A stretch of 64,000 nt of DNA from positions 1 to 64,000 of the forward strand of contig NZ_JAJGNJ010000006.1 in assembly GCF_020781835.1 (NCBI RefSeq), given 5' to 3'. Every line of letters starts with the position of its first letter. Position 1 is the first letter of the stretch. The DNA is from Microbacterium testaceum (GTDB taxonomy: Bacteria > Actinomycetota > Actinomycetes > Actinomycetales > Microbacteriaceae). The notes under the pieces are model-generated. The model made no database searches, had not been told where the DNA came from, and saw only the letters and a program-made list of their open reading frames with translations. The translations under genes and the position numbers were made by a program. Of this stretch, positions 55,701 to 62,896 are shown in pieces.

Positions 55701-56500
55701 GGCCATTCCTGCTCCATCACATCTCTCACCGGCAGGAAAACCTCGTCGCCGCCTGCGTCGACGACGAGCTTCGTCTGGAACATCCACATATTCGATGGGA
55801 TTGGCATCGGAGTCTCGCGGTCGTTGCACAGCGCGATTTCCACGAGCATCCGCCCGTACTCAGCGTCGTCGTAGCGGTCGATCCGCAGACAAACCGCGTC
55901 ACGGAGCACAACCGTCTCCGTACGGCCCGGGGTGAGCGTCGCCAGCAGGATCGTCCGGGTCTCCTCGACCGGCGAGCGCTGATACTTGCGGATCGGGCGG
56001 CCGGACTTGGACACCTCATCGGTCTCGACCGTCTCGTACGTACCCCACGACGCCGAGACATCGAACGATGCCAAGTCGCTCGGCACCTGAAACCGCAAGC
56101 CCATCGAAGCAGGGATCATCAAGCCCTGTTTAGGCGCACGGTCCTCGACATCATCCTCTTCGGCGTCAGCCTCGCTCTCGTCGGCGGCGATCGTCGGAAC
56201 CCCTCGGCCTTCCGTAACGCCACTCTCGTCGAGACGCACCTCCGCGAGGTCGTCGGCATCGTCCTGGTCCAGAACCGAAGAGCCGATGCCCGTGAGCTTC
56301 ACCGGTGCGACCAGCCCAACGAGGTACATCTGCTTCGGGCTGAATGGCAGCAACTCTTCCTCGCCATGGATCGGCCCGAGCAACTCCCGTTCCAGGATGT
56401 CAACGAGGTTCTCGCGCACACCGAACGAGCTGCCGTCCGTCGGAAAATCAAGCACGTAGTCCGAGCCCATAGGGGTACGCGCGTTCGTGCCTTCTGCCAT
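52787..56500 (-). CDS. drmA: DISARM helicase DrmA
   Basis: This 1237-residue SF2 helicase has Walker A FFPTGGGKTEAYLG (Lys near residue 497) and Walker B DLIIQDELHL near residue 745. Motif VI is SSRVGRDAARPGLVV near 1010. A long N-terminal region of unknown fold covers residues 1-480, and a four-cysteine cluster (CPWCGTE and later CGRHG) lies between the motor motifs. DrmA translocates on DNA during phage restriction. It starts 51 nt after the recombinase stop, so its expression depends on readthrough or a local promoter. Confidence 0.95.
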   Translation of the reverse strand: MAEGTNARTPMGSDYVLDFPTDGSSFGVRENLVDILERELLGPIHGEEELLPFSPKQMYLVGLVAPVKLTGIGSSVLDQDDADDLAEVRLDESGVTEGRGVPTIAADESEADAEEDDVEDRAPKQGLMIPASMGLRFQVPSDLASFDVSASWGTYETVETDEVSKSGRPIRKYQRSPVEETRTILLATLTPGRTETVVLRDAVCLRIDRYDDAEYGRMLVEIALCNDRETPMPIPSNMWMFQTKLVVDAGGDEVFLPVRDVMEQEWPEHDDEVRRLDLQYKDRLEFAIGRTCSADWVVRKGSRRATAVSTTWLPKAETPQTRAGEVEGASLAMRALASGTPDDLRAGLAPLVSGYGAWLDRQEGVAAQLPAHLRETADVVLWEARQAHQRLVNGLEFVASNATALQCFQFMNHVMRDQRLASQVAEARKSEPALSSKDVRATLEAAEADGRPVASWRPFQLAFILMQLGALVDPTAPLRSAEHQARVELLFFPTGGGKTEAYLGLAAYTFAIRRRQAVVQSSDGPLNGSDGVSVLMRYTLRLLTAQQFQRATALVCAAELARREDEATWGTEPFRIGLWVGTDVSPKRFEEADEQLKKVNDGASHRLTVLQIQRCPWCGTEITPANVKGDATSRRVFVHCGDELGRCPFSKGGGVPEGLPVLTVDEEIYRLTPAFVIATVDKFARLAREGEAASLFGYVSKRCGRHGYVHPDYTGCTVQSHPANNGHPAATVMPVNRLRPPDLIIQDELHLITGALGTAVGLFEVAVETLCSWETLEGKTVKPLIVASTATVRNAVEQVRQLYGRKVEIFPPQVLDVADTFFSREVEVSEQNPGRRYIGVSAPGVRLSSAEIRLAEVLLLAGQLLLDRAGIEADPYMTLVGYFNATRELAGMRRYVDDDVSTRVGNPRRDSGFPRRYGTAFGSLNVAELTSRISGADIGKTLDKLGLEFDPGYDTTAAFQARIALRREDKAAPKRDGDAPFDVVLATSMLQVGVDVQRLGLMLVVGQPKNTAEYIQASSRVGRDAARPGLVVSLGNWARPRDLAHFEQFRHYHDTFYKQVEALSVTPFSPTSLERGIDGLLVSAARVAQATIADGLSPEREAGKIGTQHPAVTAIIDRLKARILAASQDDDLAKKAGDLLINRVDRWMSRAGYATERHQALVYERIGEGDKYLPLIISPENYRANIGSSTEAPFVIANSMREVQPEINILVSPVPDRLFARTPTGVDDWAMPTGEDD

Positions 56501-56551
56501 GGAACCAGTCTGCCGCAGGCGACTGACGTCGATCAGCAGGACACGGGAGCG

Positions 56552-57823
56552 TCAGTGCGACGATGACCATGCCAACAACACGCGATCCTCGTCGAAGTAG
56601 CGACCGACGACTCCACGGCGGATGACAAGAGTGTCGAGCTGGGACACGAGCACCATCCGCCGGGCCTTGTCATCGCTACCGGCGCGTCCCCAGGCCTCCG
56701 CTACATCGAGGTCGCCCACCAGCTCTTCGGTGCGTTCGGAGAGGAGCCGGTCAATCAGGTAGGCGTCGAGCGCTGTGCGGCCGATGGTCTGGCGGCACCT
56801 TGGACAGTAGAGGATGGGGCGCTTCTGGTTTGTGCCGCGGCAGAGGAAAACGGCGCACTCGTCACAGCGGGCGACGCGTGCAAGAAAGGCGCTCGTCGAT
56901 CGGCGCTCGGATCGCTTCCGGGCTTGTGGCACAGTTCGGGCGTCAAGGAGTCGTTGCAGAGTCTCGAACTCCTCATAGGAGATGATGGCGAGCGCCTCGT
57001 TGACGATCGGGCAGCCCTGCTCGTCCCGCAGTACCGCGAACGGGTCGACCCGCTTTGCGCTCTTGGCGCGGCCAGGGTTGTGCGGCGTCATCCCGGCGAG
57101 CACTGGGTTGCGCAGCAGACCGTCGATCGTCTGACGGTTCCAAGATGTGCTCCCCGATGTGCGCTCGATGCGACGCAAGGGTAACGGTGCGCCACTATCG
57201 GTGAGCCACGTGGCCACTGAGTTCACTGTCTCGCCTCGAAGCGCCTTGGCGACAGCCTTCGAGAGCCAACCAATGCGCTCAACGTCCTTCGTCAGCACTC
57301 GGCCTGGGCCGTCGGGGTTCGGCATCGACTGGTACCCATACGGGATACCGCCACCGGGCCACCGTCCGTCCTTGAGGATCTGCGCGCGCGCAGCCCGAAC
57401 TCGAGCGCGGATGGCCTCGGCCTCCATCTCACCGAAGACGGCGAGCATGACAGCAAACGCACGCCCCTGTGGGCTGGTCATGTCGATCGGGTCCTCGACG
57501 GCGACGAGACCCGCACCCCGTTTCTGGAGCGTCTCGTCCGCGTGGAGGAAGTCGAGTACTCGACGCGCCAGCCGATCAACTTTCCAGATGATCACCGCGT
57601 CGAAGTCGCGAGCTGCGAGCAGCGATTTCCATCCGAGACGCTCCTCTGGGCGGTTGGCCGTCGCCGAGACACCGTCATCGACGAACTCACCGACAACCTC
57701 CCAACCGCGGGCCTCGGCGTAGCGACGACATGACTGAAGCTGCCGCGCAATAGAAACGGACTCTTCCTTGGTAACGCTGAGGCGGGCGTAGAGGACACAT
57801 CGACGTACTTGTTTGAGGTTCAT
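56552..57823 (-). CDS. Large serine recombinase beside the invertible segment
   Basis: This 423-residue recombinase has the resolvase catalytic domain at residues about 8-150: the nucleophile Ser16 is in VLYARLS, and VDRLARR and EMEAEAIRARVRAAR carry the conserved Arg and dimer helix. The Recombinase domain follows (WPGGGIPYGY onward), then a zinc ribbon (CDECAVFLCRG, YCPRC) and a short tail. It is shorter than most phage integrases of this class (450-600). The ATG at 57823 is chosen from the fold. It is transcribed with DISARM, 78 bp from one arm of the 41-bp inverted repeat, and most likely drives inversion. Confidence 0.9.
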   Translation of the reverse strand: MNLKQVRRCVLYARLSVTKEESVSIARQLQSCRRYAEARGWEVVGEFVDDGVSATANRPEERLGWKSLLAARDFDAVIIWKVDRLARRVLDFLHADETLQKRGAGLVAVEDPIDMTSPQGRAFAVMLAVFGEMEAEAIRARVRAARAQILKDGRWPGGGIPYGYQSMPNPDGPGRVLTKDVERIGWLSKAVAKALRGETVNSVATWLTDSGAPLPLRRIERTSGSTSWNRQTIDGLLRNPVLAGMTPHNPGRAKSAKRVDPFAVLRDEQGCPIVNEALAIISYEEFETLQRLLDARTVPQARKRSERRSTSAFLARVARCDECAVFLCRGTNQKRPILYCPRCRQTIGRTALDAYLIDRLLSERTEELVGDLDVAEAWGRAGSDDKARRMVLVSQLDTLVIRRGVVGRYFDEDRVLLAWSSSH

Positions 57824-57901
57824 CAGGCCAGTCCATCGGCTCTTGTCGACGTCGTGCGACTTTGCTCCTTGAGACAGGCACCGACCTAGAACCCGGCTGA
57901 G

Positions 57902-57942
57902 GCGCAAGAGTGGATTGCCGCGGATGCCCGCAACGCTGAGGT
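57902..57942 (+). repeat. 41-bp inverted repeat, left arm
   Basis: The sequence begins GCGCAAGAGTGGATTGCCGC. It is the exact reverse complement of 59703-59743, and identity stops abruptly after the 41st base. In both copies it is read in the same frame as AQEWIAADARNAE. Confidence 0.97.
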
Positions 57943-58816
57943 GCTCTTTCCCTACCTCAACGGAGAGGACCTCAACTCCCGGCCCGACGCCTCCGCATCC
58001 CGTTGGGTCGTCGACTTCCGTGAAATGCCCGAGGTCGAGGCAGCGTCCTACTCCCTCCCATGGAGCCGCGTTTATGACGCAGTCCGGCCGGAGAGAAGCT
58101 CAAAGGACGCGGCCAAGTACCCGCGGATGGTCTACGAGTGGTGGAAGTTCTGGAACGCTCGACCGGTGATGCGCGCGGCGATCGCTGACTTGTCGGAAGT
58201 GCTGGTCATCGCTCGTGTCAGCAAGACCGTGATGCCCCTCAGAGTGGCGACGGGTCAGGTGCCGAGTGAGGCGTGCGTTGTGTTCGCCACCGACAGCTAC
58301 GGCGACCAGGCAGTCTTGTCATCAAGCCTGCACCAGTTGTGGGCGATCACCTATGGCTCAACGCTCGAAACCCGGGTTCGGTACACACCGTCGGACGTGT
58401 TCGAAACCTTCCCACGACCACTAGCGACTTCCAGGCTCGATGCGGCTGGTCGCGCGCTTGACGTCGAACGTCGCACAATCATGCGCCAACGCGACATCGG
58501 GCTCACGAAGCTGTACAACCTGGTCAATGACGGTGCGGTCCAAGGCGACAAGGATGTGAATCTCTTGCGTCAGATTCACGTCGAGGTCGACGCCGCTGCA
58601 ATGGCGGCATACGGGTGGGATGACGTCGAACTCGACCATGGGTTTCATGAGTTCCGGCAGATGGTCCGGTGGTCGCCGTCACCGCTAGCACGCGTCGAGG
58701 CGCTCGACAGACTCCTGCTTGAGAACCATCGCCGTGCTGGCAGCCAGGCCGCTGACCACGGTCAGCAGTCATCCAGCAAACCCCGGCCTCTCGAGCCAGA
58801 CACCCTCTTCGGCTGA
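57902..58816 (+). CDS. Silent alternative 3' cassette of drmMI (promoterless, partial)
   Basis: A 304-codon frame encodes a second version of the DrmMI C-terminus, from the 41-bp repeat to a TGA. It aligns over its whole length with DrmMI residues 1052-1352. It is identical in AIADLSEVLVIA and in the block around TDSYGDQAVLSSSLHQLWAI, but differs strongly in two blocks, including the segment after SRWV. There is no start signal, and a TAG lies four codons upstream of the repeat, so it cannot be expressed in this orientation. Inversion would join it in frame to the N-terminal 1051 residues. Confidence 0.92.
   Translation, partial: AQEWIAADARNAEVLFPYLNGEDLNSRPDASASRWVVDFREMPEVEAASYSLPWSRVYDAVRPERSSKDAAKYPRMVYEWWKFWNARPVMRAAIADLSEVLVIARVSKTVMPLRVATGQVPSEACVVFATDSYGDQAVLSSSLHQLWAITYGSTLETRVRYTPSDVFETFPRPLATSRLDAAGRALDVERRTIMRQRDIGLTKLYNLVNDGAVQGDKDVNLLRQIHVEVDAAAMAAYGWDDVELDHGFHEFRQMVRWSPSPLARVEALDRLLLENHRRAGSQAADHGQQSSSKPRPLEPDTLFG
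58289..58353 (+). repeat. 65-bp inner inverted repeat, left arm
   Basis: This is a perfect reverse complement of 59301-59365. It encodes TDSYGDQAVLSSSLHQLWAI in both cassettes. Flanking coding DNA diverges at many synonymous positions, so this stretch stands out as homogenised or under special constraint. Confidence 0.95.
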
Positions 58817-58837
58817 GGCCCCGCGCCCCTGGCGACG

Positions 58838-61800
58838 TCAGTCGAAGAGGGTATCCTCGTGCTGGAGCACCCTCGCGAAAAGCGGACCGGTGCTATCAGA
58901 GGTTGAGGCCGCACGACGATGGTTCTCCTCCAGCAAGCGATCCAGGATCTCAACCCTTGCGGAAGGGTTCACGGTCCATCGCTCCATTCGCCGGTGGGTG
59001 TGGAACCCGTGGTTGAGATCCATATCGGACCAGCCGTAGGCGTCGAGGACTTGCTGGTCCAGCTCGGCGTGTAGCAATCGGAGCCGGGCGACATCCTCAT
59101 CCATGGATGAAGACAGCTCTGAGTCGTTCACGAGGTTGTAGAGGCGAGTCAGCCCAAGTTCGCGGCGGCGCATGACGTCCCGACGCTCCTTATCAAGCGC
59201 GCGTCCGATTTCCTCAAGGTTCGCGCTCATAGCTGGACGCGGAAACGTCTCGAACACATCGGAAGGTGTGTAACGCGGGTCATTTCTCATTCCCGACCCG
59301 TAGGTGATCGCCCACAACTGGTGCAGGCTTGATGACAAGACTGCCTGGTCGCCGTAGCTGTCGGTCGCAAAGACCCCCAGCGCGTGGCTGAACACCTGCC
59401 CCGCGCTGACCCGAAGGGGCATCACGGTCTTACTGACAAGCGCGATGACCAAGACCTCCGACAAGTCGGCGATCGCCTTGCGCATCCCAGTGGCCCGTTC
59501 CGCGAAGAGCCACCAGTAGTCGCGACGGGGCTTCCGCTTGTTCTGCATTCGCTCGGGCATCACACGTTCAGAAACTCGCGCGAAGGGCAGCCGGTAGTTC
59601 GCCGCCTCGGCCTCGGAACGGTCGTTGAAGTCGATCACCCAGCGGGATGCCGAGGCGTCGGGTCGCTGGTTGAGATCCTCGCCGTTGAGGTACGGGAACA
59701 GAACCTCAGCGTTGCGGGCATCCGCGGCAATCCACTCTTGCGCTTCGTCCGGCTCCAACACGAAGCCCATCCCAAGAACAATGCAGCCTTGGAATCCGAT
59801 TCCCGCATTCTCTGAGAGCCGCGCAGGGTTGCCCTCGGCTCGCCCTTGCGCCTCGAGCAGCGTACTCACGCGCCGAACTTCAACATCGTCGGCAACCCGG
59901 GGCACTTCGTCAGAAACACGTCCCCGAGTGCCCCAGACCGCAGCAAACTCAAGATTGGCGCTTGATGCCGGCCACGACCGGCTCTGGATCGCGCGCGTGA
60001 TCGTGAACCCGCCAGCAACCATTGCGTCGAGTCCGACCTCGCGTGAGTCGCCCTGCGCGACCGTGTTCGTCGCGATGAGCCCGAGCGTCCCGTTCGCGTG
60101 TAGCAGGGAAGTGGCACGCAGGAAGAAATAGGCGACGAGGTCGGCGCTGCCGCGGCGTCCGCCAGCAAGCACATTGACGAAGCAGTCGCGAACATTTGTC
60201 CCCATCGCGCCGGTGAGCTTCTGTCCACCGAGGAACGGCGGGTTGCCGATGATGGCGTCGAAGCCTCCGTGGTCGACCATGACGTCGGCGGCCTCGATGA
60301 TCCAGTGAAGCGGCTGCCAGCGGGTGTAGTCGGTCTCGACAGTCGGGGTGAGGCCGTGGTCGATCTTGGAGTCGAGCCAGGTGGAGTCGGCTTCCTCACG
60401 AGCAGCGGGGTATGCCTTACGCGCTGCTTCGCGCAGGTCTTCGTATGCGGCGTCGAGTGCGCGGCCGGGCTTGCCGCCGAGAGAGAGTCCGGTGGCTACG
60501 ACTCCGTCGGCGAGCTTGCGAAGGTCTGCAGTGACCGCGTGGAGCTGCGCAAGCTGCCGTCGCTTGGCGGCCGCTGATCGGGCCGGGCTGTCGTCAGGCT
60601 CGACCGGAGACGCGAGGCTTTCTCGCAGCTCGACCGCGCGCTTGATGATCGAGTCGATGTCGAGCTCGAAGATGTCGAGCATGCCCTGCTGGCGGTTCGC
60701 CTTGGACGGGTCGATATGCATAGCTCGGAGTTGCTTGAGGTCGCTGAGCCCGAGCAGTGAGTTGCCGAGGAACACCTTGTCGTCAACGAAGGAGAACGGC
60801 AGGTCGCGATCGAGGGAGACGAGCCAGAGCGAGAGCTTGCACATTTCGATGGCCATGTCGTTGATGTCTGCCCCGTAGAGGCACTTGGCGACGACCTCGC
60901 GGATAGCGAGAGTCCGCAGGTCCTTGCGGCCCGCCCACGCGGGGTTGTCAACGACCCACGCCTCGACGAGCCGGTCGGCGAGAAAGCGCGCCGCTGCCAC
61001 GAGGAACGCGCCCGAACCGCAGGCGATGTCCGCCACCTTGAGGTTGAGGATGTCCGAGGGCGACTTCAGCTTCCACTCATCACGGTTGGCCGTCTGGTGC
61101 GGGCCGGGCGCGTACACGAGGGGTTCGAGAGCGTGTTTGACGACGTCTTCAGCGAGGGATTTTGGCGTGTAATGCGCTCCGGCGTTCTTCCGTGACGGCG
61201 TCTCCTTGACCAGGAGCCCGCCCTCGAGGACGACGAACGGTCGATTGCGCAGGTCGAGTCGCACGAGCCCGAGCCAGGGCTTGACGCGTTCGCGCAGGTC
61301 GAGGTCGTCGCCGACGGCCTGGGTGAGGGCGCTGACGATGCCCGGGTCGACCGCAGCGTCGATAGCCTTGGCGATGGCGGCCTCGGAGGAGGGTTTCGCG
61401 GAGGGTTGATCAGTCTCGATCCAAGCGCGGATAGCCTTGGCGAGCTTCCTGCGGTCGCTGTTCGTGCTGCCCAGTTCCTCCAGCTTCACCAGCGGGATCT
61501 CGGGCTCTTCTCCGCGGGTGCCGAGGATACCGAGCACCACTTCCGGGGTGACGGTCGCGGTGTAGCCGAGCAGGCCCTCGTACATGTAGCCGATCTGCTC
61601 GACGTCGATGTCGCGGAACGAGATGCGCCTGGCCTCACCTTTGATCTCGGCGATCTGCACGGCTCGGAGGACGTGCAGCATCACCCGGTCGGAAACCGTC
61701 ACGCCCAGCGTGCCGAGGTCGCTCGTCGCGGTCAGGAACGGGAAACGGGCCGGGTCGAACAGCGAGCCTCCGTACGCGGGCATGCGCAGGTTCTCGAAGG

Positions 61801-62896
61801 TCGCACCGCGGTAGAGGGCGTTGCTGGTGGCCAGCAGCCGGTGCCAGGTGAGGGAGGTGGCGTCGAGGGCTTCCTCGCTCTCTGCCGACTCGCGGGCGAT
61901 GAGCTGGTCGAGTTCGCCGGCGATGCCGTAGCCCTGATCGAACAGCTCACCCTGGGGCAACAGCCCGCGCTCTTCGGCGAAGAGCAGGAAGACCACGCGC
62001 ATCATCACGGTGACGGCGGCCTCGTAGCTGTTGTGAGGGCGGGCCGGGAGCGGGTCCGGTAGATTGCGCCGCTTCGCGTCGGCCGCGGACTCGGAGAAGG
62101 ACTGGATGAGCAGCTCGACCGCGCGGCGCACCTGCGCACCCAGCGCCTCGGTGATCTCCTCGGCGGCGGCGACGGACTCCTCGAAGAGCACCGGAAGCCG
62201 CTCAGCGGGGTCACCGCCGATGAGGTGCTGGCGTCCGATCAGGGCCAGGAACGCATCGCGGGTGCGGGGTTCCTCGATCCACGTGAGTGCGTCGACAACG
62301 CCGGAGGCTGCCATCGTGTTCTCGCGTGCGCAGACGAGCCCCCACCAGCGGCCGTCGGTGACGATGCCGATCGGCACACTACTCTCGCGCAGCATCGCCT
62401 CGACGCGGTCGACGGGGTTGGCCGCCCACAGGTCGCCCGGCACTTCGCGGAGGGAGTCGACCGGGTCGATGACGTGCACGATCGCGCCGCCCCCATCCTC
62501 TCCGTCGAGCGAAGCCTGCGCGCGGACGGTTACCGCATGGTTTGGCGACTGCGCAGCGATACCGGGAACCTCGCCCCAGGTGAGCGACTCGGCCCAGCCT
62601 GCGACGTCGCGCAGCACGGTTTCGACCCACTTGTCGCGGGCCGAGCGGTAGGCGTCCAGCGCGGTGTCGGACCCGGCGCTGCGGTCGTAGCGCTCCCAGG
62701 CGGACTCGAAGTCTTTGCGGGCGTCCGAAAGAGCGGCCTTGCGAGCCTCGGCGAGCTGCGGCATCCCTTCAGGCCAGACGCGCTTGAGCGCTGGGATGGC
62801 CAGGAACGGGCCTTCGGTGTCGACGAGTTCGAGCCAGGCGCGGTGCAGGTCCGCGGCGCTCTTGGCGGGGCGGTTGCGTACGGGTCGGCGTGCCAT
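58838..62896 (-). CDS. drmMI: DISARM N6-adenine methyltransferase DrmMI, switchable C-terminus
   Basis: This 1352-residue PglX-like methyltransferase should mark host DNA so that DISARM spares it. SAM motif VADIACGSGAFLVAA is near residue 624, and catalytic NPPF (IIGNPPFLGG) is near 884. A long N-terminal region precedes them. The C-terminal 300 residues, likely the target-recognition part, begin at the 41-bp repeat (residue 1052) and have an inverted alternative next door. The ATG at 62896 overlaps the drmD stop (TGATG); a GTG at 62908 is possible. Confidence 0.93.
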   Translation of the reverse strand: MARRPVRNRPAKSAADLHRAWLELVDTEGPFLAIPALKRVWPEGMPQLAEARKAALSDARKDFESAWERYDRSAGSDTALDAYRSARDKWVETVLRDVAGWAESLTWGEVPGIAAQSPNHAVTVRAQASLDGEDGGGAIVHVIDPVDSLREVPGDLWAANPVDRVEAMLRESSVPIGIVTDGRWWGLVCARENTMAASGVVDALTWIEEPRTRDAFLALIGRQHLIGGDPAERLPVLFEESVAAAEEITEALGAQVRRAVELLIQSFSESAADAKRRNLPDPLPARPHNSYEAAVTVMMRVVFLLFAEERGLLPQGELFDQGYGIAGELDQLIARESAESEEALDATSLTWHRLLATSNALYRGATFENLRMPAYGGSLFDPARFPFLTATSDLGTLGVTVSDRVMLHVLRAVQIAEIKGEARRISFRDIDVEQIGYMYEGLLGYTATVTPEVVLGILGTRGEEPEIPLVKLEELGSTNSDRRKLAKAIRAWIETDQPSAKPSSEAAIAKAIDAAVDPGIVSALTQAVGDDLDLRERVKPWLGLVRLDLRNRPFVVLEGGLLVKETPSRKNAGAHYTPKSLAEDVVKHALEPLVYAPGPHQTANRDEWKLKSPSDILNLKVADIACGSGAFLVAAARFLADRLVEAWVVDNPAWAGRKDLRTLAIREVVAKCLYGADINDMAIEMCKLSLWLVSLDRDLPFSFVDDKVFLGNSLLGLSDLKQLRAMHIDPSKANRQQGMLDIFELDIDSIIKRAVELRESLASPVEPDDSPARSAAAKRRQLAQLHAVTADLRKLADGVVATGLSLGGKPGRALDAAYEDLREAARKAYPAAREEADSTWLDSKIDHGLTPTVETDYTRWQPLHWIIEAADVMVDHGGFDAIIGNPPFLGGQKLTGAMGTNVRDCFVNVLAGGRRGSADLVAYFFLRATSLLHANGTLGLIATNTVAQGDSREVGLDAMVAGGFTITRAIQSRSWPASSANLEFAAVWGTRGRVSDEVPRVADDVEVRRVSTLLEAQGRAEGNPARLSENAGIGFQGCIVLGMGFVLEPDEAQEWIAADARNAEVLFPYLNGEDLNQRPDASASRWVIDFNDRSEAEAANYRLPFARVSERVMPERMQNKRKPRRDYWWLFAERATGMRKAIADLSEVLVIALVSKTVMPLRVSAGQVFSHALGVFATDSYGDQAVLSSSLHQLWAITYGSGMRNDPRYTPSDVFETFPRPAMSANLEEIGRALDKERRDVMRRRELGLTRLYNLVNDSELSSSMDEDVARLRLLHAELDQQVLDAYGWSDMDLNHGFHTHRRMERWTVNPSARVEILDRLLEENHRRAASTSDSTGPLFARVLQHEDTLFD
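59301..59365 (-). repeat. 65-bp inner inverted repeat, right arm
   Basis: This is the exact inverted copy of 58289-58353, inside the expressed drmMI 3' cassette. Inversion between the inner arms would exchange only the distal part of the C-terminus. Confidence 0.95.
59703..59743 (-). repeat. 41-bp inverted repeat, right arm (inside drmMI)
   Basis: This arm lies inside the drmMI coding sequence; its first minus-strand base is the first base of codon 1052. It matches the left arm at all 41 positions. Upstream homology continues weakly for about 20 bp with a one-base indel, which suggests the silent copy arose by duplication and was trimmed. Confidence 0.97.

Larger units (their letters stand above)
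57902..59743. other. Invertible segment switching the DrmMI C-terminus
   Basis: The 1842-bp segment is bounded by perfect 41-bp inverted repeats. It holds two homologous coding cassettes tail to tail with 21 bp between their stop codons (58817-58837). Codon phase at both repeat arms is the same, so inversion swaps one complete C-terminus for the other. The adjacent serine recombinase is the obvious candidate catalyst. The layout matches known phase-variable specificity genes such as hsdS and pglX; for DISARM it is inferred here from sequence. Confidence 0.85.

Noticed and set aside
56552..57823. Calling the serine recombinase the integrase of a mobile element inserted in DISARM
   Set aside because: No direct attL/attR pair or cargo is seen around it, and both ends of drmMI and drmA are intact. 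The neighbouring perfect inverted repeats fit an inversion system better.
57941..58816. Treating the plus-strand cassette as an independent gene starting at GTG 57941
   Set aside because: There is no ribosome site or promoter, and its sequence is the C-terminal third of a methyltransferase beginning within the inverted repeat. It is a silent cassette, not a stand-alone gene.
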